From: Neelides folsomi
Lineage: Eukaryota; Arthropoda; Collembola; Neelipleona; Neelidae
Reading direction: 5' to 3'
NCBI GenBank assembly: GCA_034687125.1
Contig: JAQGBZ010000148.1
Coordinates: forward strand, 82,917 to 146,916
Length of the DNA: 64,000 bases
The first letter of the stretch is position 1, and every line of letters starts with the position of its first letter. Both the position numbers and the translations under genes were made by a program. Below the pieces are notes generated by a model, which ran no database searches, had not been told where the DNA came from, and saw only the letters and a program-made list of their open reading frames with translations. Positions 42,465-54,767 of this stretch are shown piece by piece.

Positions 42465-43562
42465 ATGAATTTGTTCGGTTTGTGTTTAGTTTTGTTAATT
42501 TCCCTTCTGGGAATGTGCGAGTCCTTGATGTTTCATCTCCAGCCGGGAGGTCAGAAATGTTTAAGGGAAGAAATCCACAAAGATGTTCTCGTGTCGGGAG
42601 ACTTTGAAATCACAGAAGTTCCGGGACAAACCATTGACCTTAATGTAACCTTTCACAATTAACTTATTGTTAAATTAACTTAAATTTAATATCCACAATT
42701 TCTGAATTCCACTACACATAAATATTTATAAAAAAATATTTTAGCCGATTATAATAAATGTTATTTTTTATATTAATTTAACAATGGGATTTAATCCAAA
42801 GTTTTCTTCTACATTAGCATTTTAATAAACTGAAGATGTGTGAAATGATCCTAATGAATTTTATTCATTACAGGTTGTAGATTCCAAAGGAGGAACTTTA
42901 TGGAAAAAAGATCATGCAGAAAAAGGGCGATTTACATTCACAACAGACGAATACGAAGTTTATGAAATCTGTTTCCATTCCAGAGTTCCTCATGGTATAA
43001 ACTTCATTTAATTAATTGACTTTAACTAAATACATTTAATTAGCTAAAGTACAATAATTACCTAATGAGCATTACATATTTATTAATAAAATCACATTTT
43101 GATTTTCAGGTCAAAGAGGATTCCCTCAAGAAATCTTCCTCAATACTAAACATGGAGTTGAAGCAAAGAGTTATGAAGGCGTAAGAAATTTTTTATTAAA
43201 AATTAAAATAAAGACTAATTTATTAATTAAATGGATAGTTTCTTTCACAATAATTAAATAAATTAAAATGAATAGTAGTTAATTAAAAATGTTAATTAAA
43301 AATTAAATTTTAGCTTGATGAAGCCGCCAAGTTGAAGCCTTTAGAAGTTGACCTCAAACGCCTTGAAGATCTGAGCGAGTCGATCGTGAAGGATTTTGCT
43401 TTTATGCGAAAACGGGAAGAAGAAATGCGTGACACGAACGAGTCAACCAATTCGCGAGTTCTTTATTTCTCCATTTTCTCCATGGTCTGTTTGCTCGGAT
43501 TGGCAACTTGGCAAGTTTTGTATCTTCGACAATTTTTCAAAACAAAGAAACTCATCGAGTGA
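42465..43562 (+). CDS. TMED10: p24 family cargo receptor TMED10 (p24 delta)
   Basis: p24 proteins cycle between ER and Golgi in COPI/COPII vesicles and help sort GPI-anchored and other cargo. Four exons (42465-42644, 42874-42994, 43110-43180, 43314-43562) give 206 residues; human TMED10 is 219. A hydrophobic signal peptide ([15 protein letters not shown]) leads into the GOLD domain, whose two cysteines, in GGQKCLREE and YEICFHS, form the expected disulfide. A luminal coiled coil follows ([20 protein letters not shown]). A single membrane helix lies at about 173-195. The short cytosolic tail [11 protein letters not shown] carries the FF motif and a dilysine-type retrieval signal; the [13 protein letters not shown] ending is typical of the delta-1 class. 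The start is chosen at 42465 because the signal peptide begins there and an in-frame TTG upstream is not a normal eukaryotic start. Confidence 0.95.
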
Positions 43563-44514
43563 TCCGAAATTGATATTCAAATCACAAAACTATAATTATT
43601 TAAAAATTCTTTCCTTCCCTCCATTTTTAAATTATGTTGAGCTTTTTATCTCGGAGTTGTGGCTCGATTTGTAAAGATAATTGCTAGTTAAAATTAAAAA
43701 AATTAAAATTAATTAAAATAATTTTGGTTCTCTTAATTGGAGTTTTTATAAAATTGAGTTGTTCAAAAAATAGTTTTCTTTAAATGATGGAAAATTGTGA
43801 CTTTTTTATTTAATGGGTTTCAAAAATAAGGAAAAAATAAAAAAAACGGCAGAAAAATTCATATTTGTGAAAACTTTTTTATTCATTGATTCATTTAATT
43901 ACTAATTGCCTAACTGTTAACTGTTTTATTACATTGAGTGGGACGAGATGCGCAGTTTTTTCATATCACATTTTTAATTAGCTTTTACATTTAGCGGGTG
44001 ATATTTTTAATCATAATTGTTGTTTAATTAAATTAAACAACAATGGAATGTTTCATTTACCTTTTCCGTATTTTAAAATCCCAACATTAAGCACCATTGG
44101 ACTCAAACTTTAAAATCCACATTCAATTAAAAACATTTAAATCTTAAATTTTTTTTAAATCAAATTTGAGACATTGAGGGTTAAACTAAAAACATTAATA
44201 ATTAATTTTATAATTAACTTTGATAAAATAACCTGACTAGATTTTTATTAGTTGGTTAGATTTAAGTAATTATTAATTAATTAATTAATTCTATTCATTC
44301 CTACATTCATAATAAAACTAATTTAGGAAATTATTAAAATAAACTTTGCTAATAAAATAAAGTTAAACATCCCGATTTTAATTATTTACAAGAATACGTT
44401 TAACGTTCCCTAATACTTTTGTATGCAATTGGATGTTAAAGAAAATAAAGTATTTATATTGTAATATTAAGAGCTGTTAAATTGAAGTTAATAAATATAA
44501 GGTTCAATTTAAGG
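43563..44514. other. Convergent intergenic region between TMED10 and aftiphilin
   Basis: About 950 nt of AT-rich DNA, including repeated TTAATTAA stretches near 44275. No gene or distinctive element was recognised. Confidence 0.6.
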
Positions 44515-47347
44515 CTAAACTTGTGATTCTTTCCCTTTGGGTTGGTTTTGAAACACGAGCGTCTTCGCTTGCATGAAGGACAAATCCGGGAGACGATTTA
44601 AAATTTCCTTTGCTTCTCCGCTCAGTCCTCCTTCACTTTCTTCTAAAAATCCAGAAATTAACATTTAGTTAATTTAGTTAATTGCAATTAAACTCCAAAT
44701 TCTATTCTATTCTAGCAATTGAGTTTAAATAAATTTCTTACTGTAGAAAGACTTTATGAAATCTAATTCCAAAAAGTCTGCACAAGCAGCGTCCAAATGA
44801 TTTAACATTTCATTAACATTTTTCATCATAATGTATTTAATAATCAATTTAATTAATAATTGCAGTAATTGTATTGAAATTAATCTAAATGTTAATTTCA
44901 ATTAAAATTATTTATATATGTTAATTAAAGTGTCTTGCCTAATGGAGCCGATTGAGTTTTGATTTGTTCTTCTTCCCATTTGGTTGATTCGTTAAAAGCA
45001 GACGCTTGGGGTTGCAGCGGCTCGGCCACAATGCTCGCTGCAAACTTTGGAACTTCCATCACTCCCCATTCACCACGATACATCTACAATTAAAATAATT
45101 AAATTAAAACACCGGATAATTCTAATTAAATGAAGTTTATTAAAGTCATAATGTTTAATTTTACAGTTATCTTTGGAATTGTCTATTATTATTTATAATT
45201 AAAAATTGTTTATTCTTACGATTCTTGTCGTATCGATGTTTAAACTCCTTAAAAGCTGATGATGAGAAGAAGAATTGAGCCATTTGAATAAAAGCGCTTG
45301 ACTTCCTTCGAAATCACTCACACGTGACCAATTGTCTTTCCTTTCAAAATCCCTTTCTAATTCTTTGTCAATCGGGTCAACTTTCCTTTCATCAGTCTCG
45401 TCCCAATCTTGACCTACATGACTTCCGTGACCTCCTCCATGACTTCCATTGCCTTCTGGGGTTATCGGGATGAAGACGGATTTAACCAAACAAGTCAATT
45501 TCTCTTCACTCATCGATTCAAATCTTTTCATTAGATGACCCGAAGAAGGTTTTTGGAAATCATCGAAAAAAGAATCATCTTGGAATGAAATTCTCCCAGG
45601 GTTTTCGGACCGGATTGGGTCGATTCGGTTCGGTGGCGGAGCGGAGGGGAAAGAACTGAAATTCGCTGAATTAAAATCCCCAAAGGTTGATTCATCAAAA
45701 GAGGAGAAATTGTCTGACCCGATGTATGAAGTTTTCATGGAGGAGAAGGAGGGAACTTGGGAGGATTGTTGGACGAAGGGACCTTCGATGGGGGAGGAAT
45801 CGGGAAAAGTACGAGAACTTATGGGAGATTGGAAAGCTTCAAAATCCCCAAAATCGTCATCGAAATCGTCGTCGATGACTTCGACTTTCTCTTCTGGTTT
45901 TTCAACATTTACGATTTCTTGCAATTTAAATTGATTTTGGATTTCTTGAAGTTTTTCGCGATTTTGGATATCTTGGGGTTTTTCATTATTTTCAACATAT
46001 TCTTGAAAATCGTCAAATTCATCATTTTGTGAAAATTCATCGATTTCTTCATTTGTTGTGAGTTCTCCAATTTTAGCAAATTCACCATTTTTAGGGGATT
46101 CTTCCGTTTTAGCAAATTCTCCATTTTTAGCAAATTCAGTTTCAGGGAATTCAGTTTTAGGAAATTCTTCAATATTAGAAAAATTTTCAGATTTTGAAAA
46201 TTCTTTAGATTTTGAAAATTCTTCATTTTTTGTAAATTCATCAATTTTGGCCGATTGGTCAATTTTTGTCAATTGATCATTTATAGGAAATTGTTGAATT
46301 TTTGGATCATTTGTTGAATCGCTTTTAATAAAATCTTCAAACTCCCCGAATTCATCTTCTTCATCAGGGATTGGATTTGTTTCAGGATTCACATTGGTAC
46401 TTTGATTCTGGGGAATTTCTTCATTTAGGAGAGTTAAAATATTTGGACGTTGATTCTGCACGGAGTTGATAAATTCGTCACTACCAGAAGAGTTCAAAAT
46501 TTCACTAATTTCACAATTATCTTTATCTTTATAATTATCATTATAATTATTATTATTAGGCAACGACGGTGAAGGCCAAGTTTGTTCAATTATTGCTTCC
46601 TCGGAATAACTCAATGTCAAATGGTCTTGGAAATCGGAAGGTTCGGCCACATCGACGACTTCTAATAAAATGCTTCCAATTGGAGCGTCTTTTGACTTGA
46701 CCTCTTTGGACTTGTTTTCTCTCTGACCTGTCTGACCTTCTTTGACATCTACAGGTGAAGGTTGATCGTGGGTTTCAATTTGCCCATTTTGACTTGCACA
46801 ACCCTCGTTTTCTTCTTTCCCACTTGGCTGATGAGAATTTGGGATTTCGCCATTTTCTCCGAGATTTTCATCAGAGAAGGAAATTGTAAGTTTGCCGTTT
46901 GTTTCGCCAATTGACAGGGTTTGGTCTTCGGCGATTCCATCCAATGGCACACTTTTCACCTTTGACCTCGGTGGGGTTTTGAACGGTGAGTTGGAGGGAG
47001 ATTGCTCTAAAAATATTAAAAATGAATAAACACCCAAAGTCAAGTTAATAAACAATTAATTTATCATTTACTTAATTGCAATTTAACATTTTCATTATTA
47101 ACAGTTTAAACAACATTAGGTAAAGTCATTATAATTTAATATTTAACGTGATATTTTACACTGACTTATTGGATTATTAATTATTGACCGATTGTAAAGA
47201 GTTTAACAGTTTGAACTCACCAATATCCAATTTGAGCTTCGACGATGTAAAATGTTGATAATCGTCATTTTCTTCTTCATCCTCCTCCTCGTCCTCGCAA
47301 AGAGGCGGCGGTTCGTTGAGGATCATCGAAGGAAAAGCATTCGACAT
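44515..47347 (-). CDS. AFTPH: Aftiphilin-like clathrin accessory protein
   Basis: Aftiphilin binds clathrin and the AP-1/gamma-ear adaptors at the trans-Golgi and endosomes. Five exons, right to left (47221-47347, 45220-47006, 44939-45083, 44742-44777, 44515-44642), give 740 residues. The start MSNAFPSMILNEPPPLCEDEEED is acidic. The large second exon has many ear-binding motifs of the DFGDF/EFGEF type (EDEFGEFEDF, DDFGDFEAF, STFGDFNS). The conserved C-terminal clathrin-binding region begins with FKWLNSSSHHQLLRSLNIDT and ends with LPDLSFMQAKTLVF, matching the family's LPDLTFMHAKVLMF. Residues of about 286-360 are a degenerate repeat of EF(A/S/P)K units. Intron 3 appears to use a GC donor (TTAG|GCAAGA) with a normal AG acceptor; only this joins the frames. 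It is divergent from PRPF39. Confidence 0.88.
46058..46276 (-). repeat. Coding tandem repeat in aftiphilin exon 2
   Basis: About 12 short units encoding variants of EFAKNGEFAKTEE and EFSKSKEFSKSE lie head to tail. The repeat keeps the reading frame and inserts extra Phe-Lys-Glu units between two groups of adaptor-binding motifs. The opposite strand is also open here, which is a by-product of the repeat. Confidence 0.75.
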
Positions 47348-48323
47348 CTCCACTTTCTTTTTTGATGTATTAATTAGGGGAAATACAAAAGAATCACCTA
47401 CTATTTAAAAATTGTTATAAACGCTAATAACTCCACTTTATATAAAAAATCACAACAGAGGTGAAATAGATTTAATTGAAATTCGCTGATAATTTTTAAA
47501 ACTGGGTTAGTAAACTATAATTTATACATTATTGCTCAATTGGTCGGAGTGAGGGAATAAGTATAATAATTATACTTCAATTTTTGGAGAACAAACTAAA
47601 TAAAATTAATTGAAGATTAATTTAACTTAAAATTTTTAATAAAATTCACACTACCATATTTAAATAATTTCTAGGAAGAGAAATCAACTTTGCAATTTTG
47701 TCAAGAATTTGTTCCTTCTCTGAATCTCCGAATGGAGAAATCTCTCCTGGACCTCTCAAGGTCTTTCCCCCGATAAGCCCCGAATTACCACACTGGCAAT
47801 GGATTTAAACTTCGATTAAACTCCCGGAATTCGGAAGGTCGACCGAATCAAATCCACATCTTTAAATACATTCCAACCCTTTTAATCTCCAATTTATTGG
47901 ATTGGAAAATGTCGTGGAATTTGCACATTGCCCCAAGGCCACCTTTAATTAAAATCCCTCAACGCCCTCTCTGAGCTCTCCCAGCTCTCTCAACGCTCTC
48001 TCTTTCTTTCCCCTTCAATTTCCATCAAATCTTCACAATTTTCTTAAATCCCTTAATTGCCATTAAACATCAAGGTTAAAACTCAATTAACTTTCTTTCC
48101 TCATTAACCAACTTTAACTTCCCCATTAACCAAACCCTCTCTTAACCAACTCTTTAAACCTCCCCATATAAGCATTTTAAGCATAATTTATTTTATTTTA
48201 TCAAATCCGGCAAAATCTTCCAATTCCTTATTCCTCATTTTTAGCTAATTGTGGTTAATCTAATTGTGATTAAATTTATTTAGGGCATTGGAGTAGGAGA
48301 GAAAAGAGCTGAGGAAAAACTCA
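47348..48323. promoter_or_regulatory. Divergent promoter region of aftiphilin and PRPF39
   Basis: A 976-nt region separates the start codons of two divergent genes. GC content rises around 47690-47860, and a long pyrimidine-rich run lies on the PRPF39 side (about 47950-48180). A start site cannot be fixed from sequence alone. Confidence 0.45.
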
Positions 48324-51300
48324 ATGGAAGTGGATGAGAACGAAGGTGAGTATATTTTATTCATCTATTCACTCCAATTCCAATTAGATAATCCATTCAC
48401 CAAAAGTTCCAAATGCTCCAAACTCCAATTGTATAAATTTAATAAATAACACTGTTTGTATCTCTTTTATATGGATTTATGAATTTATGAATGTCTGAAT
48501 TTATGAATACAAAGGACATTTCCCAATTGCATGTAAAGAACTATAATTAAATTAAATATTTATAAGCCGTAGCCGTTGTGTGTTGAGGGAAGAAATCAAT
48601 CAATTGATCTAACCCGATCCAATATATATTTATATACAATTTATCCCAAGACCAACTTGGAACTTTACAATGTAAGCTTTACATTGTATATTGTATTGAA
48701 TTGTATTTTATATAGAATAAAGCTTACGTATCTTCCTAATGCATTTAAGTAAAGGGGTTTATTGCATTAAAGTAAAAGGTTTATAAATATAAAGGGAAAA
48801 TCCCCCAATGCATCGCAGTGATGATGGCAAAAGTGGGAGGAAAAAACTCCCCTTCATTTTAACCAACAAAACTCCACGTTTTCTTTCTGTCCTTCACAAT
48901 TTCCTTTTTAACCTCGCAACTCGCCATCTTTAATCCCCCAGTTAACTTTAAACCTTCAACCACTTTAAATACACTTTAAATACAAACTTTTAAATATTGA
49001 CCACATTAACCGCCGATTGATCCGTTGAGTTCAAGGGTTAATAAGCTTTTAAACCCACCGGCTTTGTTTTCAACTTGGGAGAACAAATCTCCCATATTTC
49101 ATTCATTTCCTTCCTAAGGTAAATTATTAAATTCCAGCCGTTGGGAGTGCGGTGTTGATAAATTTAATTCACCATTCCTCCTGCGTGTGGCAAAACTCAA
49201 AAAGGATTCTTCCAATACTTAGAATTTTTCGCGATTTTTCATCCCAGAAGTTTCAGTCTTTCAGACTGAAAGTTTAAGTTCCGCATTTTTTGCGAAATTA
49301 TTCCTTTTTAGTCGAGAGCAATAGCAGTTGAATATTTACTTTAAACATAATTAAAACAATATTTATCCTTTTATTTAACTTGATGGATTATTGTTAAATT
49401 ATTATATGTGATTTAGCGATTTATATTTTAGCAAATTGTAATTTAGCAAATTGCAATTTAGTATTAAAGTAAATTGTAATTTAGCAATTTGTAATGTAGC
49501 AAATTGCAATTCGGTAAAGTAAAGTGTAATTTAGCAAATTGTAATTTGGCAAATTGTAATATAGCAAATTATAATTTTAAGGCATTTGTTTAATTTAGGA
49601 GGACGTCGAACTAGATCAAGTCGCCGAACCACACGAGGTAGTGAGAGTGAGTCAGTGGAGAATCTTCCAGTCGCAACGGGTCGAGGACGAGGCCGAGGTC
49701 GCGGGCGGGGGCGAGGGAGAGGAAAATCTGCTTCCGCGGCCGCCGCCCCAGTAGAGGAAAGGAGCAGCGAGGACGAGGCAAGTCCCGACAACAGCATGGA
49801 GGATTATTCCAACCCAGACTTCGATTCAATCGTCCAACAACCGAATGGGATCGATTTTGGGAATCCTGGCCCTATGGATGAAGAAGGTAAAATTTAACTT
49901 TAATTTAAATAAACAGTTAATAATTAAAGTTGTTTATAAACTAAATAATATAAATGTATTGTAAATAGTCTAACCATCTTTAAGTTAAAGATTCTTTAAG
50001 GTTCTTTATCATTACCAATTAATGTTAATTAATTAATTTTAATTTTAGCGAGTGAAGATGGCGGAATGTACGGAGCTGTTTATTCGAATCCAGGCACCAC
50101 GGTTGACATGCAGGAGCAGATCACTGACAATTCCTATGAGGATTCCTACAAAGCTGCTCCAAACGATTGGGAAGAAATGGCCAGGACTTTCCAACCTGAA
50201 CAGTCCGAGTCTTCTGAGAGTCTTCAAAACGGCGGGGGCGAATACGGCGGTGAAGGGGAGAAACGCAAAGTTGAGGAATTAGGCGATGAAGAAGAAGAAG
50301 GACCTTCGCCCTCAAAGAAGCCACTGTTGGAAATCAACGTGAGGAAACTTTTGCCGGACTTGGAAAAGCATTGGGCTAAAGTTGAAGAAGACAAGAATGA
50401 TTTTCAGTCTTGGACAATTCTTCTTCAATATGTTGATCAAGAGGTAAATTAAAAATTAATCACAATTAACCAATTAATTAAAATTAGTAACCATTTAATC
50501 ACAATTAGTTGATTGTAATTTTAATTAATTAAAATTAAAATTTTATTTAATTAGAATGAATTGCTGGCAGCGAGGGACGCTTATGACAATTTCTTGTCGA
50601 AGTATCCTTACTGCTACGGCTACTGGAAGAAATATGCTGACTATGAAAAACGCAAAGGATCTTCAGGAGATTGTGAAGAGGTACAAAATTATTAAAATTT
50701 TAAATTTCCCTCTCCAATTTACCAAATAATTAAATTTTAAATATCAAATATAATAATATTAATTTAATCATTATTTAACATAATCATTATTGTTATTATC
50801 ATTATTATTATTATTGTATATATCTTATCATCAATATTTTATATGAATTTATCATTTCCAAACCAAGAAATAATTTCCCGAGAGTTTTTAGGGAAAATGT
50901 TAAAAAAAACTCTCAGGTTTTGAATTTGGGCGAAGCGCGAAGGGGAAAAACAGGTTTTTAAATAAGAGCGCGTTTAAGCGCGAGCGATTGGAGCGCAGCA
51001 AAAGGCCAAAACACACAAATTTCGCTTTTTATAATAAAATTTATTAAATTATTTACAATTTTTAAATATATTTGAAATTTAAATCTAATAATCGGATGAA
51101 TGATTTGGTCGGTAAAGAAATTTAGGAAATTCGTCCTTCGGCCCATTTGGTTCGTGAAAAAAATGCGAGAAAAAAGCGACTTCATATAAAAAAATATATG
51201 AAAATATTTTATAGTTCAATTTAGTTAAAATTGTGTATTTTTACTTATGCAGTGTTTTCTTTAATTATAAAATGACTCTGTAAATCATTTTTAATATTCG

Positions 51301-54300
51301 CGGTGTTTAACCTTTGACCTGTAATTTTTATATTTATACTTTTTATGATTATTATGTTCAAAAATCATCTTCTGACTTGGCATTTTTGCTTGACCTTTTT
51401 TTACTTTTGAATTTAAATTGAGTTTTAAAGTTTAATTGAGATTAAATTTTAATTGAGATTTAAGGTTTTAATTAAGTTTTATTATATTTAATTGGGGTTG
51501 GCGGAAATGTTGGCAAAAGTCAGGAAATGATTTTTAATTTTAAATTGGAAAAAATGCTACACAGGAAAAAATTGGGAAAATAAGAACGAGATTTCTCGTA
51601 TGAAATTGGCAAGAGAGGAACCCAGGTATGCACACACACCAGATGGAAATAATCAATCACAAAAAAATGAAATACGAAAGCTGATATTTATTAAACTTAA
51701 TTACAATTATATATTTTAGAATAAGCTTAATTAGGTTTCAGAATCAATCAAGTAGTTTTTGTAACATTTTTGAGAACTTTGTATTTGTTGATTTCTCATT
51801 TTTTCATTTTTCTTCTATAAAAGGTGTTTCGTCGGGGATTGAAGTCGATTCCGCTGTCGGTTGACCTTTGGATTCATTATCTCAACTTCGTCAAAGCTGC
51901 CCATGAGAAGGAGGAAGAATACATTAGAAAAATGTTCCAGGCGGCAGTTGATGCTTGTGGGCTTGAATTCAGGTAATTAGAATTTTAATTGAGCTAATTG
52001 AGTTAGTTAAATTAAATTAATTAATTAAATATTAATTAATTTTGTAGGTCTGACAAATTGTGGGAGCATTACATTCATTGGGAAAAAGAAGGTGGGAATT
52101 TGAAGAGCGCTTTGAAGGTTTTTGATCGAGTTTTGTCAACGCCGACTCAAGCCTATCAATCTCACTATCAAAAGTAAGTTTATTATTTAACTAATGCATT
52201 TTTTAGGTAAATGGATTGTTTAATTTAACTTTATGTATCTTTATGGATAAATTAATGGTTTTGTTTTTGTTTAGCTTCAAGGAATTTGTGGGCCAATGGC
52301 CACCAGAGAAATATCTCACTGAGGAAGAAATGAGTACATTTCTTGAAGCTTTGGATGCTGCCATTCCCGATTCGACTGACATTCGTGTAAGTTGATTATT
52401 AAAACAATCGTAATGTTAATGTTAATCTTAATGTTAATAAAGTTAATGAAGGTTGAATTAATCGAAATAATTAGAATGTGTTTGCTTTAATATAACAAAT
52501 TGTATTTAAATATTGTATTTGATCTTATTTCCAGAATGTTGATGATAAGATCCGGGACAAAGTGATTGAAAAGAGGAGCGAAATGCACAAGAAGAACGAG
52601 ACGGAAATTACGGCAAGATGGGCATTTGAAGAAGCCGTAAGTTCAATTGGACATTTTCTTCATTTTTTTTACATTCTACTGAGGTTGTTTGATGATTTGA
52701 CTTAATTTTACAGTTTGCAGTTTACAGTTTTAAATGTTGAGTTTGTTTAAAAGTGGTTATTTAAAAAATAATGTTTTTTGTTTTGTTTTTAGATTAAGCG
52801 TCCTTATTTTCATGTGAAGCCGCTTGAAAAAGGGCAGCTGAAGACTTGGAAGGAATATCTTGAGTTTGAGATTGAAAAAGGAGATCGAATGAGAATTTAC
52901 ACGCTCTTTGAACGATGTCTCATTGCCTGTGCTCTTTATGAAGAATATTGGATTAAAGTGAGACAAGTTTTAGTTAATTTAAATTAATTTAACATATAAT
53001 TGGTTCATTTAATTTTAACGTTGTGATTGGGAAGTTCTGAGAATTAAAAGTCATTGTTTTTGTATAATGGAAATTACAACTGTTATAATTTACAACTTGT
53101 AGTGTGATACTTATTATGAAATTAGCATGTGTTATAAATCAATATGTTTATTTTGTCAAACTTAATTGTTTTTATTGTTTGTGTTCTTTTACATTTTCCG
53201 AGAATAATGTTTAATGTATTTAATTTATATTTTAGTTTGCGAAATATCTTTTGGCTCAACCTGAACGGGACATGAAGAAATTGAAGTCCATTTTTGCACG
53301 AGCTGGGAAAGTTCATCATCCCAATAAACCATGGATCAATTTGCATCGGGCGGCTTTTGAGGAAGATGAAGGTTTGGATCAATTAATTAATTACAATTAA
53401 TCCAATTAATCTCTTTTTCCCAATCTATTTAGGAATAAAGTTGAAATGTTTATAAGATATTTTATTTTACAATATCTGAATGAATTTTTGGTTTGAATAG
53501 GAAATGTCGATAAGGCTCGAGCAATTGTTGAGAAATTGGAAGAAGATTGCCCGGGAGTTTTGGCAATTGTTTACCGTCGGATCTCCATTGAACGTCGGGC
53601 AGGGAATTATGAAAAGTGTTGTGAATTTTATGAGAATTTCATCATTGAGCCGAAGAATAAAATTCATGCAGTTCATGTGGCCATGAAATATGCAAGATTC
53701 CTTGTGAAAGTGAGAAATTCTATTAACAGATTGGCAGCTTAAGGAATCTGTTCAATTTATTCTGTTATTGCCAATTTTTATGTTTTATTTAATTTTTCTA
53801 ATCGGCCTTTTCTTTTTTTAGAGCATGGGGGCTTACAAGAAAGCTGTCAAAGTTCTCAATGACGTTCTTAACACTGATGAGGTAAATTCAAATTTAAAAT
53901 TTATTAATTAAGGTTAGTTTAGTTAAATAAGGTTTAATTTAATTATGGTTAGGTTAGTTATTAGTTTAGTTGGTTAATTGAGAATTTGGTTAGTTTGAGC
54001 TGAGAAGTTAATGGATTTTAATTTTTTATTTGTTCATTAATTATTTAATTTGTATTTTTAGATCACGAAGCCTAAAGTGGCCATGGCCATTGTTGACCTT
54101 GCCATGGGTCACAATCCCGTGGATGTTGGTTTGGCTGTTCGTACCTTCGATGACATCTTGGCGAGCGATCTTCCAAATGAGCAGAAAATCGTTTACGCTC
54201 ATCGGAAAATTGAATTCCTCATTGATTATGGGACCGATGCCGAATGGTAAGTTTTCAATTTATTAAATTATTATATATAAAATTTAATATCCATAGATTG

Positions 54301-54767
54301 AACTTTGAGAAATTTGTTATTTAACTAATATTGAGGATTTGATAATTATAAGAATTTATAACTAACAACCTTAAGACTTTAAGTCATTTTAAAATTTTCT
54401 TTCAGTGTTGAGCAAGCCGAGGAAGATTTGCAATTGTTAGCAAAGAAAATGAGAGATGTAAAGGGAGAAGTCAAGTAAGGGAAATTATTTAATTAGCTAA
54501 CTAATTAACTAACTAACTAACTATTAACTATAATCATAATAATGATGAATTTGATTAACTAATTGTAACTTAATTGACTGAATGATTTTCTTTAGGATTG
54601 AAGACAGCAAAGCTCCCGGGCATTACAACATGAACCATCAACCGCCAACTCCTTACCCGGGTCCTTACAACCAATACCAACAGTATCAGAATTGGAATTA
54701 TCAGCAACCCGGGGGTTATTCTTATGGGCCACAACAATGGTCGGCTTACCAGGGCTATTACGGCTAA
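48324..54767 (+). CDS. PRPF39: Pre-mRNA processing factor 39 (U1 snRNP, HAT repeats)
   Basis: PRPF39 helps U1 snRNP engage 5' splice sites in the nucleus. Fifteen exons join in phase to 771 residues: 48324-48345, 49599-49886, 50049-50443, 50555-50680, 51824-51972, 52048-52173, 52275-52386, 52535-52636, 52793-52957, 53236-53371, 53501-53709, 53822-53881, 54062-54246, 54406-54474 and 54596-54767. HAT-repeat landmarks include [47 protein letters not shown] and [20 protein letters not shown], followed by [21 protein letters not shown] and [13 protein letters not shown]. Two ends are unusual. Residues 35-49 are a pure Gly-Arg alternation, in a basic head with acidic patches. The last exon is a Gln/Tyr/Pro/Gly-rich tail ([17 protein letters not shown]), like the YNYQNPWNYGQYY tail of vertebrate PRPF39. 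Exon 1 encodes only seven residues and is supported by its GTGAGT donor and phase. Confidence 0.94.
48346..49598 (+). other. PRPF39 intron 1 with palindromes and a tandem repeat
   Basis: This 1.25 kb intron follows a 22-nt coding exon. It has an inverted repeat TACAATGTAA-GCT-TTACATTGTA at 48666-48688, a hairpin TTTCAGTCT-TTC-AGACTGAAA at 49251-49271, and the GCAAATTGTAATTTA repeat at 49409-49573. No coding sequence was found. Confidence 0.65.
49409..49573. repeat. Tandem repeat of (TA)GCAAATTGTAATTTA units
   Basis: About ten copies of a 15-nt unit, TAGCAAATTGTAATT with small variants (GCAATTTA, GGCAAATTG), run to just 25 nt before the PRPF39 exon 2 acceptor. The array may therefore lie in or next to the branch-point region. 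Confidence 0.75.
50681..51823 (+). other. PRPF39 intron 4, long intron with a GC-rich island
   Basis: This 1.14 kb intron is far longer than the gene's later introns. A hairpin GAGAGTTTTT...AAAAACTCTC lies at 50880-50914. It is followed at about 50930-51010 by a patch rich in GCGCGA/AGCGCG words, unlike the AT-rich surroundings. This may mark an old inserted element, but no terminal repeats or coding sequence were recognised. Confidence 0.5.

Noticed and set aside
45687-46276. Several plus-strand frames opposite aftiphilin
   Set aside because: Created by the coding repeat and acidic codons on the minus strand.
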